A DNA stretch of 64,000 bases from Leptospira_A sp046736045 (GCF_046736045.1 NZ_CP177134.1:3596001-3660000); one strand, 5' to 3'. Numbered from the stretch's first letter, positions 42,588 through 51,638 are shown. Notes: generated from the sequence alone by a model not told the origin. A program made the numbers and translations.

Positions 42588-44150
42588 CTAAGAGATCTTG
42601 GCCAAAAGCTCCTCAGTTCTTTCCAAAAAGGAATACAGTGTATCGAATTCCTCGATCCAGGTAGTGAGTGAAGATGCGGACTGAGACAATTGGGATATGT
42701 TCAGGTTCGCTTCTTCCAAGGCAATTTCTTGCTCTTTCGTAGAATCACGAACCAGTCCCGCTTGGGTACTTAGAATCTCGATCGACTTTACGATTTTATC
42801 TTTTTCGAATTCGAAAACCTGAAGGGAAAAAAGACTTTGTTCCAGGTTGCGATTGATCAGATCAAATCCGGAAAAAATCAAATGAAAAATCTCTTCCACA
42901 CCCAAAACGGACTCCGTTCCTTCTTTGGTTTTTTCCACACTATTTTTGATCTTTTCCGCAATCTCTTTCGTATGACTCGTAGATCTTGTGGCAAGATGAC
43001 TCACTTCATCCGCAACTACTGAAAAACCTTTCCCCGCATCTCCCGCCCTAGCCGCCTCGATCGAAGCATTTAATGCAAGTAAGTTGGTTCGCGAAGCAAG
43101 CTCATTCATCACTTGGAGGGTTTTTGCAATCTCTTCCGCAGATTGTTTGATTCCGGACATGGTATGATTGGTCCCCCCGATCACTTCCTTTCCCTTATCC
43201 AGATCTTTACTCAACACCTTCAAATGATCCTGAGTTTCCAAAATCATTTTTTTCAATTCGGTAAAATCATTTTGCAATTTATGAGTTTGTTTGCCGGCAG
43301 TATCGATTTCGTCCTGTTGATGACTGGTTGATTCGGAAATAAATCTGGCTGCGGAAGAAATTTCTTCCATCTTTGCCGATGATTCTTCGGAGACTGCTGC
43401 TTGCGTATTCAATCCTTTCTGCAACTCGGTTAAAAATTCGCTCGCGAATGCTTTCACTTTTTGAATCTGTTCGCGGGAGTTTTTCAATCCGTCCAGAATG
43501 GAATCGTTCTTTTGAATCGTGGCGAGTGCAATCCGTTCGCTTTGTCTGGATTCTTTCAAATATCCGTTCATCAGTCTCGTCGCAATACACGCGATAAATA
43601 TGGCAGTGGCCAGAAAAATATCGGAGTTGATCGTGTCAGTCAAACCGACTTCACCTTTGGCAAAACTGGAAATAGTAAACTGCATTCCGTTCAGATACAA
43701 AGAAAACTGCAATAAAACTTCAGAAAGAAAGATCACACTTCCTACTATGATACTGAAACGAAGATTGTTGCGGAGTGGAAGAAGAGTGATGAACAGGATG
43801 GATATCATAAAGATATTTTTTCCTTTTCCTACTTCGTCGAGACCGTTTGCACTCAGTATAACATTCATCAAACGAAGAACGAATACCACTACGATATCGC
43901 TGATTGCGTTGTAATAGATAAGCCAGAGAGGCAATCGTTTGTACTTTAACAAAAAATAGCTGATGATGGTGCTTGCAAGGAAATAAGTAGTACCGAAAAG
44001 GTAGGATTTATTTACGTCGGAAAAACCCACGGTTGAGATTCCGATGCTGGTAGCCAGGATAAAAACCCCTGCTAAGTAAAATCGGACATTGGTAACAATT
44101 CGTTCTCCGCGGAAAGTGATAGACCGCTCGATCTTTAGATCTTCATCCAT
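42588..44150 (-). CDS. Methyl-accepting chemotaxis protein with multi-pass membrane N-terminus, 520 aa
   Basis: Residues ~20-205 hold about six hydrophobic segments with only short loops, so there is no large periplasmic sensor and no HAMP domain is obvious. The rest is the coiled-coil signalling domain with the conserved tip ASRTNLLALNASIEAARAGD followed by FSVVADEVSHLATRS. It may sense membrane state or a membrane-soluble signal. It lies 67 bases upstream of the multi-PAS kinase gene on the same strand and may head the operon. Confidence 0.9.
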   Translation of the reverse strand: MDEDLKIERSITFRGERIVTNVRFYLAGVFILATSIGISTVGFSDVNKSYLFGTTYFLASTIISYFLLKYKRLPLWLIYYNAISDIVVVFVLRLMNVILSANGLDEVGKGKNIFMISILFITLLPLRNNLRFSIIVGSVIFLSEVLLQFSLYLNGMQFTISSFAKGEVGLTDTINSDIFLATAIFIACIATRLMNGYLKESRQSERIALATIQKNDSILDGLKNSREQIQKVKAFASEFLTELQKGLNTQAAVSEESSAKMEEISSAARFISESTSHQQDEIDTAGKQTHKLQNDFTELKKMILETQDHLKVLSKDLDKGKEVIGGTNHTMSGIKQSAEEIAKTLQVMNELASRTNLLALNASIEAARAGDAGKGFSVVADEVSHLATRSTSHTKEIAEKIKNSVEKTKEGTESVLGVEEIFHLIFSGFDLINRNLEQSLFSLQVFEFEKDKIVKSIEILSTQAGLVRDSTKEQEIALEEANLNISQLSQSASSLTTWIEEFDTLYSFLERTEELLAKIS

Positions 44151-44310
44151 ATTATGATACTCTTAAATATCCCGAAAGCAAACTTATGCAAGTAAGCCCG
44201 GGAAAAGTAAGATAAGGAAAGAACAAAGCCCTATTTATTCTAGTAAAAAAAGAAGAATGTACATGCTTGGGAAAGGAAAGTGCCAGCAAGATCAGTTTCG
44301 TGTGAAAATA

Positions 44311-44384
44311 CAGAGCTCGCCATGGGAACCCGCGCCCCGGATAGAGGGAGCGCCCCCGCCGACCGATAGCCGGGAATGGCGCCC
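44311..44384. other. GC-rich structured element upstream of gap (candidate ncRNA, leader or dispersed repeat)
   Basis: By my count 49 of the 65 bases from 44320 to 44384 are G or C (75%) in a background near 40%. A stem can be drawn from GCGC-CCCGG (44332-44340) to CCGGG (44370-44374) and GCGC (44379-44382), with a four-base bulge. The enclosed loop contains GGGAGCGCCCCC, itself able to pair. It belongs to no RNA family I recognise (not SRP RNA, tRNA, tmRNA or RNase P). It ends about 35 bases before the -35 box of gap, so it is probably a separate unit and not the gap leader. Confidence 0.5.
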
Positions 44385-44419
44385 ATAAAATGAGTGACAG
44401 AGTGCCCTAATCCGTAATT

Positions 44420-44448
44420 TTGTTAATTAATTCCCTGTAATTTAATAA
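44420..44448 (+). promoter_or_regulatory. Sigma-70-like promoter of the gap-pgk-tpiA operon
   Basis: TTGTTA (44420-44425), a 17-base spacer and TAATAA (44443-44448). The start of transcription would fall near 44455, leaving a very short leader with AGGAGAA before the ATG at 44475. This is prediction from consensus only. Confidence 0.45.
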
Positions 44449-44474
44449 AAATAGACCATCTCTAGGAGAATTTC

Positions 44475-45482
44475 ATGGTAAAAATCGCAATCAACGGCTT
44501 CGGACGTATCGGACGCCTTGTTCTTCGTTCAGGAATCAAAGATCCAAATCTTGAATTTGTGGCAATCAACGATCTTGTTACACCAGACAACTTGTCTTAT
44601 CTATTCAAATACGATTCCACTCATGGCCGTTATGACGGAGAAGTTTCCCATACAGACAATGAAATCATAATTGATGGAAAAAAAGTAAGAACCGTTTCCG
44701 AACGCGATCCGGAAAAACTCCCTTGGAAAGAATTGGGTGTGGATTTCGTAATCGAATCAACAGGGCTTTTCACAGACAGAGTCGGTGCGGAAAAACACAT
44801 CAAAGCCGGTGCGAAAAAAGTAGTGATCTCGGCTCCCGCAAAAGACAAAGACATCCCTACTTTCGTAATGGGTGTAAACAATGAAAAATACAACCCTAGC
44901 GTAGATCATGTAGTTTCCAACGCTTCCTGCACGACAAACTGCCTCGCTCCTATCACCAAAGTTGTGTTAGACAATTTTGGAATCGTGGAAGGACTTATGA
45001 CTACGATTCATGCGATGACCGCAACACAGCCGACTGTAGACGGACCTTCCAAAAAGGATTTCCGTGGTGGCCGCGGCGCTCCTCAAAACATCATCCCTGC
45101 ATCCACAGGTGCGGCAAAAGCAGTAGGGCTTTGTATTCCTGAAGTGAACGGAAAACTAACAGGTATGAGTTTCCGAGTTCCTACTCCTGACGTATCCGTT
45201 GTGGACTTGACAGTTCGTACGGAAAAAGCGACTTCACTCGCTGAAATCAGCAAAAAGATGAAAGAAGCTTCCGAAGGTTCCATGAAAGGAATTTTAGGTT
45301 ATACGGACGAGATGGTTGTATCCAACGACTTTCTAGGTTCCAAACTTTCCTCCATTTACGATTCCGATGCTTGTATCGAACTGAATTCAAACTTTTTCAA
45401 ACTGGTATCCTGGTATGATAATGAGATGGGTTATTCCAATCGGGTTCTCGACCTGATCCGTTATATGGCCAAAAAAGGTTAA
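44475..45482 (+). CDS. gap: Glyceraldehyde-3-phosphate dehydrogenase, type I
   Basis: This enzyme converts glyceraldehyde 3-phosphate, NAD and phosphate to 1,3-bisphosphoglycerate. The Rossmann motif INGFGRIGR is at 6-14, the catalytic C152 in SNASCTTNCLAP and H179 in TTIHAMT. The residue after the second strand, INDL (D33), favours NAD over NADP. Length 335 is normal. It is the first gene of the glycolytic operon and is followed one base later by pgk. Confidence 0.97.
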   Translation: MVKIAINGFGRIGRLVLRSGIKDPNLEFVAINDLVTPDNLSYLFKYDSTHGRYDGEVSHTDNEIIIDGKKVRTVSERDPEKLPWKELGVDFVIESTGLFTDRVGAEKHIKAGAKKVVISAPAKDKDIPTFVMGVNNEKYNPSVDHVVSNASCTTNCLAPITKVVLDNFGIVEGLMTTIHAMTATQPTVDGPSKKDFRGGRGAPQNIIPASTGAAKAVGLCIPEVNGKLTGMSFRVPTPDVSVVDLTVRTEKATSLAEISKKMKEASEGSMKGILGYTDEMVVSNDFLGSKLSSIYDSDACIELNSNFFKLVSWYDNEMGYSNRVLDLIRYMAKKG

Positions 45483-45483
45483 G

Positions 45484-46671
45484 ATGAATCTTCCCAAAAT
45501 CGAAAGCGAAAATTTTAAAGGCAAAAGAGTCTTTTTACGGGTTGATTTCAATGTTCCCATCGAAAATGGGAAAGCAACAGATACGACCCGGATAGAAAAA
45601 ACCCTTCCTACAATTGAGCTCCTTTTACAAAAAGGGGCTCGTGTGATCATTGGAAGCCATTTGGGTCGACCCAAAGGCAAACCGGACCCGGAATTTACAA
45701 TGAAACCGGTCTATGAAGCATTCTCCAAACTGACACAAGTCAAAGTTTTATTTTCAGAAGATGTCATCGGATCAAAAGCGGTTGCCCTTTCCAAAGAATT
45801 GAAAGACGGAGAAATCCTCCTTCTTGAAAATCTTCGTTATCACAAAGAAGAAGAAGAGAACGAAAAAGGTTTCTGCAAAAAATTAGCCGAACTGGCTGAT
45901 GTTTATATCAATGATGCCTTCGGTGCAGCTCACAGAGCACATGCATCTACGGAAGGTCTGGCACATTTGCTTCCTGCATTTGCGGGACTACTGATGCGCA
46001 AAGAAATCGAAATGTTGAGCGGATTACTTGCCCGCCCCGAACGCCCGTTTGTTGCTATTGTAGGCGGTTCCAAGGTTTCTTCCAAATTTGCTATTTTAAA
46101 AAACCTGAGCGATAAGGTGGATCACCTACTCATTGGCGGAGGGATGTCCTATACTTTTTTAAAGTCGAGAGCAGTCCCGATTGGAAATTCTCTTTTTGAA
46201 AAAGAATTCGAATCCCAGGCATTTCAATTGATCGACCGCGCCGGCGTGAACGGAATCGACTTACAAATACCAGTCGATCATGTGATCGCAGACAAGTTCG
46301 ATGCAAATGCCAAAACGAAAACCGTAGACAAGATGGGAATTTTAGATGGTTGGATGGCAATGGACATTGGTCCAAAAACCACAGACAATTATATAAAAGT
46401 CATCAAAGAAGCAAAAACCATTCTTTGGAACGGCCCTATGGGTGTTTTCGAAATGGACAAATTTGCCAAAGGAACCATCGAAATTGCAAAGGCAATCAGC
46501 AAGTCCAAAGCAAAATCAATTGTAGGTGGCGGGGATTCGATCGCAGCTGTGAACAAAGCAGGTGTCGCTGACAAAATCACTCACATCTCTACCGGTGGCG
46601 GTGCCTCTCTTGAATTTTTAGAAGGAAAAACCCTACCAGGTGTTGCCTGTTTGGTAAAAAAGGAAGATTGA
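45484..46671 (+). CDS. pgk: Phosphoglycerate kinase
   Basis: This enzyme makes ATP from 1,3-bisphosphoglycerate. Characteristic segments are KRVFLRVDFNVPIENGK at the N-terminus, IGSHLGRPKG, FVAIVGGSKVSSK, and the C-terminal nucleotide motifs LWNGPMGVFE and VGGGDSIAAV with HISTGGGASLEFLEGK. Length 395 is typical of bacterial PGK. It lies between gap and tpiA with one-base gaps on each side, so it is strictly co-transcribed. Confidence 0.97.
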   Translation: MNLPKIESENFKGKRVFLRVDFNVPIENGKATDTTRIEKTLPTIELLLQKGARVIIGSHLGRPKGKPDPEFTMKPVYEAFSKLTQVKVLFSEDVIGSKAVALSKELKDGEILLLENLRYHKEEEENEKGFCKKLAELADVYINDAFGAAHRAHASTEGLAHLLPAFAGLLMRKEIEMLSGLLARPERPFVAIVGGSKVSSKFAILKNLSDKVDHLLIGGGMSYTFLKSRAVPIGNSLFEKEFESQAFQLIDRAGVNGIDLQIPVDHVIADKFDANAKTKTVDKMGILDGWMAMDIGPKTTDNYIKVIKEAKTILWNGPMGVFEMDKFAKGTIEIAKAISKSKAKSIVGGGDSIAAVNKAGVADKITHISTGGGASLEFLEGKTLPGVACLVKKED

Positions 46672-46672
46672 T

Positions 46673-47422
46673 ATGAGAAGAAAGATCATAGCTGGAAACT
46701 GGAAAATGAATCTTACACTGGCGGAAGCGAAATCAATTGCTTCCGGTCTTGCAGCAAAATCAGGTGCAACGAAACCGGAAGTTATGGTCTTTCCTAGCTC
46801 TATTCACCTATTCGACGTTAGCACAATCTTACATGGAACAGATGTGGTTGTAGGTTCGCAGAACGCATATCAGTCGGGACTCACCGCGATGACCGGTGAA
46901 ATTTCTCCGGTTCAATTGAAAGAATTCGGAGTCACAACTTCCCTTGTAGGTCACTCGGAAAGAAGACAGTTCCTGGGTGAAACCAACGAAATTCTAAATG
47001 AAAAAGTAAAGTTTTTACTTTCACAAGGATTTCGCGTGATTTACTGCATCGGAGAAACCTTGGCAGAAAGAGAAGCGGGAAATACATTTAATGTTCTAGG
47101 CACTCAAATCAAACAAGGTCTGAAAGGTATAGAAAGTTCCCTATTCGAAAAACTCATCATTGCATATGAACCTGTATGGGCGATCGGAACGGGAAAGGTG
47201 GCAACTCCGGAACAAGCGGAAGAAGCTCACGCTTTCATTCGTAATGAAGTGGCCGGACTTTTTGTAGGAGCCGCTTCCGTTGCAGAAGCCATTCAAATTC
47301 TTTACGGCGGTTCCGTAAAAGCGGACAATATCGCATCCCTACTCACCAAACCAAATATAGATGGTGGTCTTGTAGGTGGCGCCAGCCAAAAACTGGATTC
47401 ATTTTTATCACTGATTATTTAA
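46673..47422 (+). CDS. tpiA: Triosephosphate isomerase
   Basis: This TIM-barrel enzyme interconverts dihydroxyacetone phosphate and glyceraldehyde 3-phosphate. K11 (GNWKMN), H94 (LVGHSERR) and E166 (AYEPVWAIGTG) are the three catalytic residues, and the phosphate loop YGGSVK is present. Length 249 is normal. It is the third gene of the operon; secG follows after ten bases with an AAGGA ribosome site. Confidence 0.97.
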   Translation: MRRKIIAGNWKMNLTLAEAKSIASGLAAKSGATKPEVMVFPSSIHLFDVSTILHGTDVVVGSQNAYQSGLTAMTGEISPVQLKEFGVTTSLVGHSERRQFLGETNEILNEKVKFLLSQGFRVIYCIGETLAEREAGNTFNVLGTQIKQGLKGIESSLFEKLIIAYEPVWAIGTGKVATPEQAEEAHAFIRNEVAGLFVGAASVAEAIQILYGGSVKADNIASLLTKPNIDGGLVGGASQKLDSFLSLII

Positions 47423-47432
47423 AGGAAAAACT

Positions 47433-47780
47433 ATGGGATTTTTAATCGGAACAATCGTTACTCTATTCGTACTACTTTCACTATTTTTGATTCTTCTCGT
47501 GATGATTCAAACTGGTAAGGGAGGATCCGCCGGGATGCTCGGAGGATCTACAGCAAGTCAATCCGTATTCGGTGCATCTACCGCAGATGTAATGACCAAA
47601 ACAACAAGGATAGCTGCAATTCTTTTCATAATACTCTCTTTGGTATTGTCTTTCCTATTTGCAAAGAAGGATGATGTATTGCTTCCCGAAGCAGAGCCTG
47701 CTGCATTGGAAGCTCCTTTGGATGCGACAAATACAAATGAAGCTGCACCGGTTACTACTCCTTCTAGCCCAGCTCAGTAG
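47433..47780 (+). CDS. secG: Protein-export membrane protein SecG
   Basis: The auxiliary subunit of the SecYEG translocon. It has two hydrophobic segments (~3-24 and ~54-74) separated by the conserved glycine-rich loop TGKGGSAGMLGGST ... SVFGAST. The C-terminal ~35 residues are an Ala/Pro/Glu-rich tail longer than the core family needs. The last 44 bases overlap the start of the next gene in another frame. tpiA-secG adjacency is common in bacteria. Confidence 0.93.
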   Translation: MGFLIGTIVTLFVLLSLFLILLVMIQTGKGGSAGMLGGSTASQSVFGASTADVMTKTTRIAAILFIILSLVLSFLFAKKDDVLLPEAEPAALEAPLDATNTNEAAPVTTPSSPAQ

Positions 47781-48414
47781 CCTTATCCCATTATGCGTTG
47801 TCTCTCTATCCGCAGAGGCGGCTGCGCATAATGTTCGGGAAAAACAATTAGACAAAGAAATTCTCTCTCTTTACAAAGATCTTTCCCGCGCGAGAGAACT
47901 GCTGAGTTATGATAAAATCCAAGCGGTTCCCGGAAATACAAACGTAAGTTTCATAGGATCTTTCCCCAACCGAACAGGTGTTAAGATTCGTAAATTCAAT
48001 ATAGATGCGGATCCCGGCCCGAAAGGCAAACTAAGGAACTCCGAAGAAAAATCAATCTTACTAGAATTCAACGGATCTACTCTTTCTAGAGTGGAGGTAT
48101 CGGTGATTTCGGAAGATGTACAGATAGAACAAAAATCAAAAACCCTGATCGTCGATACATCTCCGTTAGATGATAATCTGAATGATATGGAGATATTTTT
48201 TTCCGGAATTGACGGGACTTCCAAATTCGCTCTTGCCGATTTCGCGAACGATGATGTGAAACCGGAACGAAACAATTTTAAAAAAGATTTTTATATTAAA
48301 TTTTTATTGGATTTTCATTCTCAAATTTCGTCTATCCTTGCAGTGCAAAAAAGCCAGGGACTCAAAGGCCAAAAAAATATGTTAAAACAGCTGAATGGGT
48401 CTTTGAAATATTGA
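47737..48414 (+). CDS. Secreted protein of unknown function, 225 aa, overlapping secG
   Basis: The open frame begins further upstream, but ATG 47737 gives a clean signal peptide (KLHRLLLLLAQLSSLIPLCVVSLSAEA) and is the likely start. It lies inside the end of secG in another frame (44-base overlap). The mature part is hydrophilic, about 195 residues, with a helical N-terminus (KQLDKEILSLYKDLSRARELL) and then a beta-rich portion. No domain recognised. It ends four bases before the histidine kinase gene, so it may be part of that signalling unit. Confidence 0.7.
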   Translation: MKLHRLLLLLAQLSSLIPLCVVSLSAEAAAHNVREKQLDKEILSLYKDLSRARELLSYDKIQAVPGNTNVSFIGSFPNRTGVKIRKFNIDADPGPKGKLRNSEEKSILLEFNGSTLSRVEVSVISEDVQIEQKSKTLIVDTSPLDDNLNDMEIFFSGIDGTSKFALADFANDDVKPERNNFKKDFYIKFLLDFHSQISSILAVQKSQGLKGQKNMLKQLNGSLKY

Positions 48415-48418
48415 TTTT

Positions 48419-49582
48419 ATGACTACAGATCCCGTAATTCCCAGACGTCCTGATGTGCCAGAGTCCATTGAAAAAATTACGGAAAAGGCAAGGGAATTAG
48501 AAGCGATCTATGACGTAGTTCAAGATCCGCTGGTTCTCATCGATTCCGATTTTAAAATTCAAAGAGCCAACCAAGCAACCATTCAATTTGCAAAAAATCA
48601 TGATTTTGAAAGCGTATTGAACAAATCTTGTTATGAAGTACTGTATCAAAGAACCGATATCTGCCCCTATTGTCCCGCCTTACAGGCAATAGATAAAAAA
48701 GACAACGGGTTTCAGAATTTTTTAACCCCGAAATCCAGAGAGATTTTTTTCAAAGTGGGAGAACGCAAACAATCCCTTCAATTGGAATTTTACCCTTATC
48801 CAAAAAACGAAGGGGAACATTGGATTGTTGAAAAAATATCCGATGTTACCAAACAGAAAGAAAAAGAAGAAGAGTCCTTTCGTATGCGAAACCTTGCTTC
48901 ACTTGGAATTTTGGTCTCAGGTATTGCACACGAACTGAACAATCCACTAACAGGAATTAGTTTAACATTACAAAATCTAAAAGCGAATTGGCAAAATGCC
49001 AGTCCCGAACAAATTGAAAAAAGACTGGAGATGATCAAAAACGATATCTCCCGTGCGGCAATCATCGTATCCGACATCATTTCCTTTGCAAAATCCGATC
49101 GAGTCAAAGTGACATTGGGAGATATTATAGATACCATCAACCGTGCAAAAGATACGGTTGTCAGACTCTACCCTCACTTAAGCAAAAACATAAACTGGAA
49201 AATCCTGTTCGATCACGAATACCAATTTCCGTTTCATCCCCAAAAGATGGAGAGATTGTTTATGAATATATTCAGAAACTCCCTCCAAGCATTTGACTAT
49301 CGCCCGGGCGAAATCACGGTTGATGTGAGAAAAACTAAAAACTGGATTCATATCATCGTTGAAGATGATGCGGGAGGAATTCCGGAAGCCATCATTCAAA
49401 AAATATTTGATCCGTTTTTTACGAATAATAAATCGGGAACAGGAACCGGTCTCGGTCTTTCGATTTGTTATTCGATAGTCCAGGAACATGATGGAACCAT
49501 ATCGGTCAAATCCATGGAAGGAAGAACCAGATTTACCATTTCCTTTCCCGCATCGGGAGAAAACTTAGAAGAGCAGTTATGA
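48419..49582 (+). CDS. PAS-domain sensor histidine kinase, cytoplasmic, 387 aa
   Basis: The protein has a PAS domain (~25-145) with a CPYCPAL cysteine pair, a DHp domain with H171 in GIAHELNNPLTG, and a catalytic domain (NIFRNSLQAFDYRPG, DDAGGIPEAI, GTGTGLGLSICYSIV). No membrane segment is seen. It overlaps by four bases (ATGA) with the response regulator gene, almost certainly its partner. The cysteines in the PAS domain could bind a metal or react to redox state. That is inference. Confidence 0.93.
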   Translation: MTTDPVIPRRPDVPESIEKITEKARELEAIYDVVQDPLVLIDSDFKIQRANQATIQFAKNHDFESVLNKSCYEVLYQRTDICPYCPALQAIDKKDNGFQNFLTPKSREIFFKVGERKQSLQLEFYPYPKNEGEHWIVEKISDVTKQKEKEEESFRMRNLASLGILVSGIAHELNNPLTGISLTLQNLKANWQNASPEQIEKRLEMIKNDISRAAIIVSDIISFAKSDRVKVTLGDIIDTINRAKDTVVRLYPHLSKNINWKILFDHEYQFPFHPQKMERLFMNIFRNSLQAFDYRPGEITVDVRKTKNWIHIIVEDDAGGIPEAIIQKIFDPFFTNNKSGTGTGLGLSICYSIVQEHDGTISVKSMEGRTRFTISFPASGENLEEQL

Positions 49583-50574
49583 AAAAAAAGTCCATTCTGA
49601 TTGTAGAAGATATCCATTCCATTCGCGAAGCAATACTAGATTTACTTTCCATCAAATACGAGGTATTCGGGGCGGAACATTTTGAAGAGGCTGCATGGCA
49701 TCTTCAAAATCAAAAAATAGACTTAACCATCACAGACATACGTTTACCGGGGAAGTCAGGCATTGATGTAGTCAAATTCATCCAAAAGGAATACCCCCAC
49801 GTATTGTATGCACTGATGACCGCATACAATATAAACGATTATATTCGTTATGCGAAAGAATACCATATATGGAACATCATTCCAAAATATTCGTTTTTAG
49901 ATATCCACTTAATCGAAGTTATGGTAGAGAAACTACTTTCCAATGATATATTCGGAGTTGAAAAATATTTCGAAAATGATTTTGTCATTAACGATAAATC
50001 GTTACTTGATGGATTTGAAGAAGCACCGAAAAACGGAGTGATATACAAACAAATCAGATCGGATCAAGATAGATCGATATTATGCGGGAAAATTTCAAAG
50101 TATCTGATTCAATTGGGAGCCCCGAAAGCAATTCAACAAGTTTTAGAAGAGCTCACTTCCAATGCGATGATCCGCGCCCCCAGAACTACGACTGGTGATT
50201 ATAAATATCAATTTGAAATTCCATCCCATGATATGGTAGTTCCCGTGGATAATATAGAACTTTCTCCGGAAGATTATTTTCAAATCGGATACGGATCAAC
50301 TAATACAACTTTGTTTATCGTTGTGAAAGATCAGTTCGGATCTTTGAAAAAAGAAGAAATTTTACATAGGTTGGATCGTCACATCAGTCTTGATGAAAAT
50401 ACTGGCTTTCCCAAAGGCCTGGAAGATTCGCACGGAAGAGGACTTTATATATGTCGTGAAATTTCAGATCAGTTGATCTTTAACATTACACCTGGAAAAT
50501 GTACGGAAACCATCGCAATGATCAATCGAGAAGGACGAACCGGATTCAAATCCCTCTCTATTTACGAAGTCTAA
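49579..50574 (+). CDS. Response regulator with RsbW-like ATPase output domain, 331 aa
   Basis: The receiver domain (~5-120) has phospho-acceptor D53 in TITDIRLPGKSG. The C-terminal part (~165-320) has an N-box-like VLEELTSNAMIRA and a G2-like HGRGLYICREISDQL, as in anti-sigma-factor kinases of the RsbW/SpoIIAB type and other HATPase_c_2 proteins. A phosphorylated regulator could thus control a partner-switching cascade instead of binding DNA. The SpoIIE phosphatase at 27898 would be a logical opposing activity, but no link is shown. Its stop overlaps the opposite-strand gene by four bases. Confidence 0.85.
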   Translation: MKKKSILIVEDIHSIREAILDLLSIKYEVFGAEHFEEAAWHLQNQKIDLTITDIRLPGKSGIDVVKFIQKEYPHVLYALMTAYNINDYIRYAKEYHIWNIIPKYSFLDIHLIEVMVEKLLSNDIFGVEKYFENDFVINDKSLLDGFEEAPKNGVIYKQIRSDQDRSILCGKISKYLIQLGAPKAIQQVLEELTSNAMIRAPRTTTGDYKYQFEIPSHDMVVPVDNIELSPEDYFQIGYGSTNTTLFIVVKDQFGSLKKEEILHRLDRHISLDENTGFPKGLEDSHGRGLYICREISDQLIFNITPGKCTETIAMINREGRTGFKSLSIYEV

Positions 50575-51638
50575 AAAATTCGAAGCTGATAAAGATCTCT
50601 TTTGGTTTCCAAGTAAAAAGTGTATTTGTCTTTTCCCGGAAAAAATCGAATTGGAGATTCTGTTGAAGCCAAAGTTTTGGTTCTGATTTTTTTCCCTTCC
50701 GCATTCAGAAATACGATCTCTTTTTCAATGCTATAAACAAAACCGTTTGCAATTGCAAAAACAGACTGATAAACAGAACCTGTTTTATCTTTTTTCACCG
50801 CCCAGGACAATTTTCCATTTTCGTAAAATTCCAAAGCAGTCGGTAAATTCAAAAGAACATTTCCATTATCCGCTATGGAGAGATAAACCTTATGAGGGAA
50901 ATAATGTTCCGTTTCCCATTCTTCGGCAACTTCACCCTTCTCGTCTAAAATAAGAAAAGAATCTTTTTTGCTGGTTGAAAAATGAACAACCACATAACTC
51001 CCATTTGGCGAAATAGAAAGGGACTTAAAAAAAGAGTCCTTTCTATCCGAGGACAAATCCAAAGAATAGATGGAATTTCCTTTTTCATCCACCTTGTAAA
51101 TTTCTCCCCCTGAGAATAAAACAACAGCTCCCTTACCAGTATGATCAAAATCAAAATCAGTCAAAAATCTTCCGTTCAGTTCTCCCAACCCCACCCTGTT
51201 TCCGCTGCTATCCAGAAGAAAAACCGTATTATTATCACCTGACAAATACAATACGGGAGAAGAAAAATATCCGGATCGGGGATAGGAATTGATCGGTTTT
51301 TTCCAGAATAGTTCACCTGAATCATCGAAAAAATTCACCTCGTCGCCTATCTTTTGATATTCGATATGACCGGGAGCAAGCAACGCAAAATCGACACGAT
51401 TCGGTTCTTCATAAGGGATAAATTTATTTGTCACGAATGAAAAATACTTTCGATCAATACTATATCCATTCAAGGTTTTTATAGGGTTTTCGCCTTCCTT
51501 GGGAACAGAAGTTCCGAATCCGCCTTCCTTGTTCCAAACCCAAGTTTCCTTTATGGAAGATAACATAGGTAAATGGACGTCCCATAAGAAAAAGAAAAGG
51601 GTAAAGAAGATCGTGATTGATAGAAAAAATTGAAACAT
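50571..51638 (-). CDS. Membrane-anchored beta-propeller-like protein, 355 aa
   Basis: One N-terminal hydrophobic anchor (~3-20) is followed by repeated short beta units (PVLYLSGDNNTVFLLDSSGN, GAVVLFSGGEIYKVDEKGN, SYVVVHFSTSKKDSFLILDEKGE) characteristic of WD40/PQQ-like propellers. It is probably a periplasmic binding or scaffolding protein. It is the last gene of the long minus-strand housekeeping run and overlaps the cinA stop by one base. No closer assignment. Confidence 0.68.
   Translation of the reverse strand: MFQFFLSITIFFTLFFFLWDVHLPMLSSIKETWVWNKEGGFGTSVPKEGENPIKTLNGYSIDRKYFSFVTNKFIPYEEPNRVDFALLAPGHIEYQKIGDEVNFFDDSGELFWKKPINSYPRSGYFSSPVLYLSGDNNTVFLLDSSGNRVGLGELNGRFLTDFDFDHTGKGAVVLFSGGEIYKVDEKGNSIYSLDLSSDRKDSFFKSLSISPNGSYVVVHFSTSKKDSFLILDEKGEVAEEWETEHYFPHKVYLSIADNGNVLLNLPTALEFYENGKLSWAVKKDKTGSVYQSVFAIANGFVYSIEKEIVFLNAEGKKIRTKTLASTESPIRFFPGKDKYTFYLETKRDLYQLRIF

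Larger units (their letters stand above)
44151..44474. other. Intergenic region before gap, 324 bases
   Basis: A divergent promoter region between the chemoreceptor and the glycolysis operon. It contains the GC-rich structured element at 44311-44384, a sigma-70-like promoter for gap and a good ribosome site AGGAGAA eight bases upstream of the gap ATG. No tRNA fold is seen. Confidence 0.7.

Noticed and set aside
44311..44384. tRNA, SRP RNA or riboswitch for the GC-rich element
   Set aside because: No cloverleaf, no SRP apical loop and no known aptamer core could be drawn; the element is also separated from gap by the promoter.
47659..47736. Upstream part of the secreted-protein frame inside secG
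   Set aside because: The residues (MQRRMMYCFPK...) are out-of-frame secG codons; the signal peptide begins at 47737.
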